Notes under the pieces: generated by a model
The model's input: the letters and a program-made list of their open reading frames with translations, nothing else
The model's database searches: none
Told to the model about the DNA's origin: nothing
Assembly: GCF_029867415.1 (NCBI RefSeq)
Contig: NC_081186.1
Span: 109,556,128-109,620,127 of the forward strand
Length of the DNA: 64,000 bases
Source of the DNA: Vicia villosa
Taxonomy: Eukaryota > Streptophyta > Magnoliopsida > Fabales > Fabaceae
Reading direction: 5' to 3'
Part shown: positions 57,975 through 64,000 of the stretch, one piece after another
Position numbering within the stretch: the stretch's first letter is position 1
Layout of the letters: each line of letters starts with the position of its first letter
Position numbers and translations under genes: made by a program

Positions 57975-60900
57975 ATGGCTGCGGATCCTCCACCTCGAGG
58001 GCCATGTGTTAACAGCCCTCGTCTCAATGCACAATTTGCTCGTGATCAGGCCAATGGAAGAAACTCCGAAATGAAGACGGGGTTGCTTCAATTATTATAC
58101 CAAAATCCGTTCACAGGGGCAGATCACGAGGATCCATTTACTCATCTAACAAAGTTCTACGAGATCGCCGGAACAATTGGTGCTCCGGAAGACCAAGAAG
58201 AACAGGTGTTCAGGAGACTCTTTCCTCATTCCTTAATTGGAAAAGCTAAGGAATGGTACCTTGATCAACCAAATAATGTCATGACAAATTGGAACGAGTT
58301 AGAAGAGAAGTTCTTGGATCGGTTTTTTCCTCACAATAGGTTCATGGAAGCGAAAACTTCTATTGCGGTGTTCTCTCAAGGTTCGAATGAATCTCTCAAT
58401 GAAGCATGGGAGAGGTTCAAGTCCATGGTTAGAAAATGCAAAGGTCATGGGTTTGATGAATTGTCTCAAATCCATATCTTTAGAAATGGACTCCAACCTC
58501 AACCAAAAACTCTTTTAGATGCTACCGCGGGTGGTTCGTTGATGTCAAAAACTGCGGCAGAAGCAATTGCTATCATTGATAGGATGGCTTTGAATGATCA
58601 TCAAGGGCAACACAACCGTAGTGCATCGCAAAGAAAACCGGGAGTTCTTGAATTGAATACTAGTGATGCAATACTTGCTCAAAACAAGTTATTGACACAA
58701 CAAGTAGAATTGCTCACTCAACAAATGTCAAAACTCCCTCAACAAATCAAAGAGATAAATGGGAGCCCTTCTAAAAATCAACATGTGATGTGTTGTGAAT
58801 TGTGTAGGGGTGACCATCAAACAGGTTTTTGTCCTCCACCGGGTGAAGAGGTGAATTATGTGTCTAATCCTAATCAAGTTTATGGTGGGAGACAACAACA
58901 ACAACAACCTTACAACAATAACCAAGGTTACCAACAAAGAGGTAATCAAGGTTATCAACAAGGATGGAGGCCAGAAGCGGGTCCATCGAATCGTCAAAAT
59001 CCTTATCAAGGTGGTTACAACCAACAACCTCAACAATCAAAGCTTTCAATAGAGGACACTCTTAGCCAATTCATGCAATTGCAAATTGCAAGCCAAAAGA
59101 GTACGGATGCCGCCATAAAGAATCTTGAAACTCAAGTCGGGCAATTGTCAAAGCAACTTGCCGATCAAAACAAAGGTCCTTTTCCGGCTACTACACAAGA
59201 AAATCCTCGTGAGCATTGTAAGTCAATTCTAACTCGTAGCGGTAGAAATATTGATATGGGTGTAGGAGAGATAGTTGAGGAGGAAATTGTTGAGAGTGAA
59301 AAAGATAGGGTGATTGAAGTAGAAAAAAATGTTGAGGGTGATTTAGTTGAAAATGAGAAAGAGAAAGAATTAGTGGAAAAAGAAACTCTTGAGAAAGTTG
59401 TAGAAAAAGAGAGAAAAAAATTGAGTGTGAGTGAGAAGGGAAAGAAGAAGGTGGATGATTCTATACAAGTGAAGAAATTACCTTACCCTCCCGGTCCGTC
59501 AAAGAAAGAAGATGCAAAGCACTATGCTCGGTTCTTGGACATCTTTAGCAAGTTACAAATCAATGTTCCCTTTTCCGAGGCATTAGAGCAAATGCCGATG
59601 TATGCAAAATTCATCAAAGACATCATCACTAAGAAGAGAAGATTCTTGGATCCGGAGGTAGTAACGGTGAGCTCTTGTTGTAATGCGTTAATTCAACGCA
59701 CTACTCCGATAAAATCAAATGATCCTGGGCGGGTAACCTTACCGGTGTCTATTGGAAATGTTCACATAGGCAAAGGTTTGGTAGATACCGGATCTAGCAT
59801 TAATTTGATCCCATTGTCTATGGTGAGAAGATTAGGAATCAACGATTTGAAGCCGACAAGAATGACGTTATCATTAGCGGATAAATCCACAGCTCATCCT
59901 CATGGAGTTGCGGAAGACTTGCTTGTCAAGGTTGACAAATTTTGGTATCCTGTTGATTTTATTGTCATAGACATGGAAGAAGATCCTGAGATTCCATTGA
60001 TCTTAGGAAGGCCTTTTATGAAGACGGCCCGAATGATGATAGATATTGATGATGGCTTAATGAAATTAAGGTACCAAGATGAAGAATTATGTCTTGATCT
60101 CTTTGAAGCCATCAAGCATCCGAGTGATGAGGATGATTGTTTTAGAATCGATGCTACCGAAAGGGCTATTATGAAAGTGGAGAATCAAATGCACTTGTCG
60201 AATCCTCTTGAGAAGACTTTAATGGAAGCTCTTGAAGTTCTCACCAAAGATCAAGAGAAGGAAATTGAAGATTGCTTGAGAAATTTAGAGGCTTGTGATG
60301 AGATGAATCCATTTGAAACTCAAATTGAAGAGTTGAAGGATGAACCTAAAGTTGAAGAGCAAAAGGTGGAGTTGAATGTGTTACCGTCTCACTTGAAATA
60401 CGTGTTTCTCGGTGACAATTCTACTAAGCCGGTTATCATTAATAGTGGTTTGTCTAACAAGGAAGAGCATCGATTGAAGGAAGTGTTGACAAAGAATCAA
60501 GAAGCAATAGGATGGGTTTTATCCGACTTGAAGGGTATTAGTCCGGCCTATTGTATGCATAAGATTATGTTAGAAGATGATTTTCGACCCGTGGCACAAC
60601 CTCAAAGGCGATTAAATCCAACCATGAAAGAAGTTGTTAGAAAAGAGGTTGTGAAGTTATTAGAGGCGGGGATGATTTATCCCATCTCCGATAGCGAATG
60701 GGTGAGCCCGGTGCATGTGGTTCCTAAGAAGGGTGGATTGACAGTTGTGAGAAATGAGAAGAACGAGTTGATTCCTTCGAGAGCGGTGACCGGGTGGCGT
60801 ATGTGTATTGATTATAGGAGGTTGAACCAAGCAACAAGAAAAGATCATTTTCCATTACCTTTTATGGATCAAATGTTAGAGAGGTTAGCCGGAAGAAATT

Positions 60901-63554
60901 TCTATTGTTTCTTGGATGGTTATTCGGGATACAATCAAATATCAGTGAATCCGGCGGACCACGAGAAAACTGCTTTTACATGTCCTTTTGGCGTTTTCGC
61001 ATACCGAAGAATGCCATTTGGACTATGTAATGCTCCCGCAACATTTCAAAGGTGCATGCAAGCTATCTTCTCAGATTTGATCGAGAAAAGCATCGAGGTG
61101 TTCATGGATGATTTTTCTGTGTACGGGTCGTCATTTGACTTGTGCTTGAAAAACCTTGATGTGGTGATGGAAAGATGTATTGAAACAAATTTGGTTCTCA
61201 ACTGGGAGAAATGCACTTTCATGGTAACGGATGGGATTGTTCTTGGCCACAAGGTATCTTCAAAGGGGCTTGAGGTCGATCCGGCAAAAATCGAGGTTAT
61301 TGAAAAGCTTCCCCCTCCGGTGAATGTGAAAGGCATAAGGAGCTTTTTGGGACATGCTGGGTTCTATAGAAGATTCATCAAGGATTTCTCCAAGGTCGCA
61401 AAGCCTTTGAGTAATTTGCTCAACAAAGGTATGGAATTTAATTTTGATGAATCATGTCTAAAAGCTTTCCTAGAACTTAAAGAAAATTTGACCACCACAC
61501 CCATAATTGTCGCTCCTAATTGGTCGCTTGAGTTTGAACTCATGTGCGATGCTAGTGACTATGCGGTTGGTGCGGTCTTAGGCCAAAGGAAGAACAAACA
61601 ATTTCATGCTATACATTATGCGAGCAAAGTTTTAAATGAGGCACATGTTAACTATGCCACTACCGAAAAAGAATTGCTCGCAATTGTATTTGCATTGGAA
61701 AAGTTTCGTTCTTACCTCATTGGTTCTAAAGTGGTGTGTTATACAAATCATGCCGCAATCAAATATCTTCTCACCAAGCCTGATTCAAAACAGAGGCTTA
61801 TTCGGTGGATTCTTTTGCTTCAAGAATTTGATCTTGAAGTGAGAGATAAGAAAGGTACCGAAAATTTGATTGCGGATCATTTGTCTCGGTTAGTGAATAC
61901 CGAGGTGACAAACAATGAAAAAGAGGTGAGGGAAGAATTCCCAGATGAAAAACTGTACATGGTACAAGAAGTTAGACCCTGGTTCGCAGATATGGCTAAT
62001 CACAAAGCATCTGGCTGGATACCGGAGGATCTAACTTGGAATCAAAGAAAAAAGTTTTTAAACGATGCTAATTTTTATGTTTGGGATGATCCTCACTTGT
62101 TTAAGTTGAGTAGTGACAATCTTTTGAGAAGATGTGTCGCGGATGAGGAGACAAAAAGCATTTTGTGGCATTGTCACAATTCGCCTTATGGTGGTCATTT
62201 TAATGGTTTGCGTACGGCCACAAAAGTCCTTCAATCGGGATTTTGGTGGCCTACTTTGTTCAAAGATGCTTACCACCATGTTGCCTCATGCGACAGTTGT
62301 CAAAGAACTGGTGGAATTGGGAAAAGAGAGGAAATGCCCCTCCAAAGTATTGTAGAAGTAGAGGTATTTGATTGTTGGGGCATTGACTTTGTCGGACCAT
62401 TCCCTTCCTCTATGTCAAATGAATACATCTTGGTAGCTGTGGATTACGTGTCTAAGTGGGTGGAAGCGATTGCTTCACCCAAAGCGGATGGTAAGACCGT
62501 GATAAAATTTTTGAAGAAAAATATATTTTCGCGGTTTGGCACGCCAAGAGTGTTAATTAGCGATGGTGGATCTCATTTCTGTAATGCCCCGCTTGAAAAA
62601 GTGTTGGAGCAATATGGAGTAAAACACAAGGTAGCTACTCCATATCATCCACAAACTAATGGGCAAGTTGAGAGGACCAATATAGAAATTAAGAGAATTC
62701 TTGAGAAAACTATGTCTAGCTCTAGGAAGGATTGGTCAATGAAGCTTGATGAAACCTTGTGGGCATATCGGACCGCTTTCAAAGCACCGATCGGTCTTAC
62801 ACCATTCCAAATGGTGTATGGTAAAAGTTGCCACCTTCCCGTAGAATTAGAACATAAGGCATATTGGGCCTTGAAGCTTTTGAATTTTGACCACAAGTTG
62901 TGTGGAGAGAGAAGAAAAATCCAATTAAATGAGTTGGAAGAGATGAGATTGCATGCCTATAAGTCTAATTCAATTTACAAGGAAAAGACCAAATTCTATC
63001 ATGATAGTAAGGTTAGAATGAAGGACTTTAAAGTAGGGCAATTAGTTTTACTCTTCAATTCCCGGTTAAGACTTTTTCCGGGAAAGTTGAAGTCGAAGTG
63101 GTCCGGACCGTTTTTGGTCAAAGAAGTGAGAAGCCAAGGGGCTATTGTGATAGAGGACCAAAAATCAAACCAAGAGTGGGTAGTTAATGGTCAGAGGTTG
63201 AAGGTTTATCGAGGAAGCAATTTTAATCGTGAAAGTTGTGATTTATCGTTTGGCGATCCTTTATTGCCTTTGACCGTCGAGCTGACCGATGTTAAACAAA
63301 GCGCTCTTGGGAGGCACCCCAAGTTGTATATATTCACATGTATTTGTGTTCTTTGTGCAGGTGGGATTTTTGAGTTGTCGTCGAGCCAGAAACGATCTAC
63401 CGGTATTTTTGGGCGTGCTGAAACAATGCAGTTTTTCTGCTGTTTCTGGTGTAGCGCGCGTCGCGCGCTATGTGAACTCAAGGACCCCTTCCAGACAAAG
63501 ATGAGGGCGCGTCGCGCCAAGTCTTCGCGCGTCGCGCGCTGTGTATATTTTTGA
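57975..63554 (+). CDS. gag-pol: Athila-type Gag-Pol polyprotein
   Basis: 1859 codons without interruption. Gag retrotransposon domain at ~80-150 (GKAKEWYLDQ, NWNELEEKFLDRFFP); CCHC-like knuckle CELCRGDHQTGFC near 273-287; Gln/Asn-rich segment ~310-345; Glu/Val/Lys-rich coiled segment ~425-490. Aspartic protease DTGSS with D604. RT with RMCIDYRRLNQATRKDHFPL and the FMDD box at 1043-1046. RNase H with first Asp D1192 (CDASDYAVGAVLGQ) and the TEKELLAI glutamate, but TNH in place of the usual TDH (N1258). Integrase HHCC finger at ~1412-1450 (CHNSPYGGHF, CDSCQRTG) and catalytic D1471, D1530, E1566 with 35-residue spacing. The C-terminal ~100 residues extend past the usual integrase end into G/C-rich repeat. 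Expressed as one polyprotein in virus-like particles. Confidence 0.94.
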   Translation: MAADPPPRGPCVNSPRLNAQFARDQANGRNSEMKTGLLQLLYQNPFTGADHEDPFTHLTKFYEIAGTIGAPEDQEEQVFRRLFPHSLIGKAKEWYLDQPNNVMTNWNELEEKFLDRFFPHNRFMEAKTSIAVFSQGSNESLNEAWERFKSMVRKCKGHGFDELSQIHIFRNGLQPQPKTLLDATAGGSLMSKTAAEAIAIIDRMALNDHQGQHNRSASQRKPGVLELNTSDAILAQNKLLTQQVELLTQQMSKLPQQIKEINGSPSKNQHVMCCELCRGDHQTGFCPPPGEEVNYVSNPNQVYGGRQQQQQPYNNNQGYQQRGNQGYQQGWRPEAGPSNRQNPYQGGYNQQPQQSKLSIEDTLSQFMQLQIASQKSTDAAIKNLETQVGQLSKQLADQNKGPFPATTQENPREHCKSILTRSGRNIDMGVGEIVEEEIVESEKDRVIEVEKNVEGDLVENEKEKELVEKETLEKVVEKERKKLSVSEKGKKKVDDSIQVKKLPYPPGPSKKEDAKHYARFLDIFSKLQINVPFSEALEQMPMYAKFIKDIITKKRRFLDPEVVTVSSCCNALIQRTTPIKSNDPGRVTLPVSIGNVHIGKGLVDTGSSINLIPLSMVRRLGINDLKPTRMTLSLADKSTAHPHGVAEDLLVKVDKFWYPVDFIVIDMEEDPEIPLILGRPFMKTARMMIDIDDGLMKLRYQDEELCLDLFEAIKHPSDEDDCFRIDATERAIMKVENQMHLSNPLEKTLMEALEVLTKDQEKEIEDCLRNLEACDEMNPFETQIEELKDEPKVEEQKVELNVLPSHLKYVFLGDNSTKPVIINSGLSNKEEHRLKEVLTKNQEAIGWVLSDLKGISPAYCMHKIMLEDDFRPVAQPQRRLNPTMKEVVRKEVVKLLEAGMIYPISDSEWVSPVHVVPKKGGLTVVRNEKNELIPSRAVTGWRMCIDYRRLNQATRKDHFPLPFMDQMLERLAGRNFYCFLDGYSGYNQISVNPADHEKTAFTCPFGVFAYRRMPFGLCNAPATFQRCMQAIFSDLIEKSIEVFMDDFSVYGSSFDLCLKNLDVVMERCIETNLVLNWEKCTFMVTDGIVLGHKVSSKGLEVDPAKIEVIEKLPPPVNVKGIRSFLGHAGFYRRFIKDFSKVAKPLSNLLNKGMEFNFDESCLKAFLELKENLTTTPIIVAPNWSLEFELMCDASDYAVGAVLGQRKNKQFHAIHYASKVLNEAHVNYATTEKELLAIVFALEKFRSYLIGSKVVCYTNHAAIKYLLTKPDSKQRLIRWILLLQEFDLEVRDKKGTENLIADHLSRLVNTEVTNNEKEVREEFPDEKLYMVQEVRPWFADMANHKASGWIPEDLTWNQRKKFLNDANFYVWDDPHLFKLSSDNLLRRCVADEETKSILWHCHNSPYGGHFNGLRTATKVLQSGFWWPTLFKDAYHHVASCDSCQRTGGIGKREEMPLQSIVEVEVFDCWGIDFVGPFPSSMSNEYILVAVDYVSKWVEAIASPKADGKTVIKFLKKNIFSRFGTPRVLISDGGSHFCNAPLEKVLEQYGVKHKVATPYHPQTNGQVERTNIEIKRILEKTMSSSRKDWSMKLDETLWAYRTAFKAPIGLTPFQMVYGKSCHLPVELEHKAYWALKLLNFDHKLCGERRKIQLNELEEMRLHAYKSNSIYKEKTKFYHDSKVRMKDFKVGQLVLLFNSRLRLFPGKLKSKWSGPFLVKEVRSQGAIVIEDQKSNQEWVVNGQRLKVYRGSNFNRESCDLSFGDPLLPLTVELTDVKQSALGRHPKLYIFTCICVLCAGGIFELSSSQKRSTGIFGRAETMQFFCCFWCSARRALCELKDPFQTKMRARRAKSSRVARCVYF

Positions 63555-64000
63555 AAAAAAAATAATTTTGATTTGGGCCCACCCATGCTGGGCCCGACCC
63601 GGTTTCGTTGGCAGAAGGTTTAGTTAGGGTTTTGGAGGTCTTTGCCTCCATTCCACCCTTTCTCCTTTTTGTTCCAAGAAAAGAAAAAACACAACACACA
63701 CTTGTTCATTTAGATTGTTGCATTTCCTCACTATTTTTGTCTCTCTACCATCATCAATCATCAAGGTATGTTCTATCTTCTTCTCTAGTTCCATTAACTT
63801 AAGTTTTAGAACTTTAGGTTTTTAGATTTAGGAATTTTTGATAAATTTTGAAAAACTAGGGTAGAAAACAACCTTTTGCTGTATCTTTAGCCTGCTGGAA
63901 CCCTTAGAGGGGAGGAGAAGCAAGTTCTTCTCTTCTGTTTTGCAGAAATATGAAGTTCTTTTCTGGGTTTCGCAGAGCGCGCGTCGCGCCCTGTTCAGCG
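63555..64000 (+). other. Athila 3' tract, start of the env-like region
   Basis: After the gag-pol stop come an A-run, a G/C-rich inverted pair (TTTGGGCCCACCCATGCTGGGCCC) and pyrimidine-rich sequence. A further GCGCGTCGCGC copy lies at 63979-63989. No env-like ORF is visible within the window; in Athila elements it lies further on. Confidence 0.5.

Larger units (their letters stand above)
56453..64000 (+). mobile_element. Athila-type Ty3/gypsy retrotransposon (3' end outside window)
   Basis: A 5' LTR, a tRNA-Asp-type primer-binding site, a short leader frame, and a continuous gag-pol ORF in gypsy order (protease, RT, RNase H, integrase), followed by the start of the 3' tract that in Athila elements carries an env-like gene. 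The Athila assignment rests on the primer site and on pol phrases such as VVPKKGGLTVV...ELIPSRAVTGWRMCIDYRRLN (in part) and ATRKDHFPLPF. The gag-pol is almost undamaged, so this is a recent insertion. The 3' LTR and right target duplication are beyond the window; the five bases before the LTR are CTTAT. Confidence 0.9.

Overview
The window is a stretch of plant nuclear DNA, almost certainly from a legume and plausibly tribe Fabeae. It is AT-rich and dominated by transposable elements. The legume placement is inference from the repeats: a solo LTR that looks Ogre-type, SIRE/Maximus-type copia elements, an Athila-type gypsy element and several short TRIM families whose PBS matches initiator tRNA-Met. 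There is no prokaryotic gene organisation. Only one small non-transposon protein gene is supported (a two-helix membrane protein near 31.1 kb).

Layout from left to right. 0-1.2 kb: a broken plant-mobile-domain (MAIN-like) gene. 3.2-4.5 kb: an LTR-like remnant. 5.0-7.9 kb: a decayed gypsy element with both LTRs and a deleted RT/RNase H/integrase core. 9.1-10.4 kb: two copies of a Harbinger-like MITE. 10.7-11.6 kb: a tandem and inverted array of a short TRIM. 12.16-12.26 kb: a 100-base assembly gap. 14.1-23.2 kb: a SIRE/Maximus-type copia element with nearly intact gag and pol and an extra broken ORF where env-like genes lie. Its 3' LTR and 3' flank are also present as a near-identical copy just right of the gap. 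25.7-28.1 kb: a second, decayed copia gag carrying an hAT-type MITE. 30.8-31.5 kb: the small membrane-protein gene, followed by a SINE-like sequence, a palindromic MULE MITE, a 5'-truncated LINE and a long foldback element. 35.1-42.1 kb: a minus-strand SIRE-like remnant split by a complete solo LTR of about 3.9 kb with a 5-bp target duplication. 43.1-47.3 kb: a decayed copia pol region disrupted by several TRIMs, one complete with both LTRs. 48.5-50.15 kb: a long-TIR MULE with 9-bp target duplication and unassigned cargo. 52.8-56.4 kb: minus-strand LTR remnants and a short tandem array. 56.45 kb to the end: the 5' LTR, PBS and uninterrupted 1859-codon gag-pol ORF of an Athila-type gypsy element that runs off the window.

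The two large elements carry recognisable gag, protease, RT, RNase H and integrase domains. Each has a lesion or oddity: a gag/pol frame change and a broken extra ORF in the copia element; an amber codon before the main ORF and a D-to-N change in the RNase H motif of the gypsy element. Many insertions are nested, and several can be ordered by target duplications or interrupted reading frames. I found no convincing new defence or metabolic system. The most unusual signals are the GCGCGTCGCGC motif repeated through the Athila element, the extra copia ORF with a gene-like leader, the duplicated LTR-plus-flank at the gap, and the 1.6-kb long-TIR MULE.
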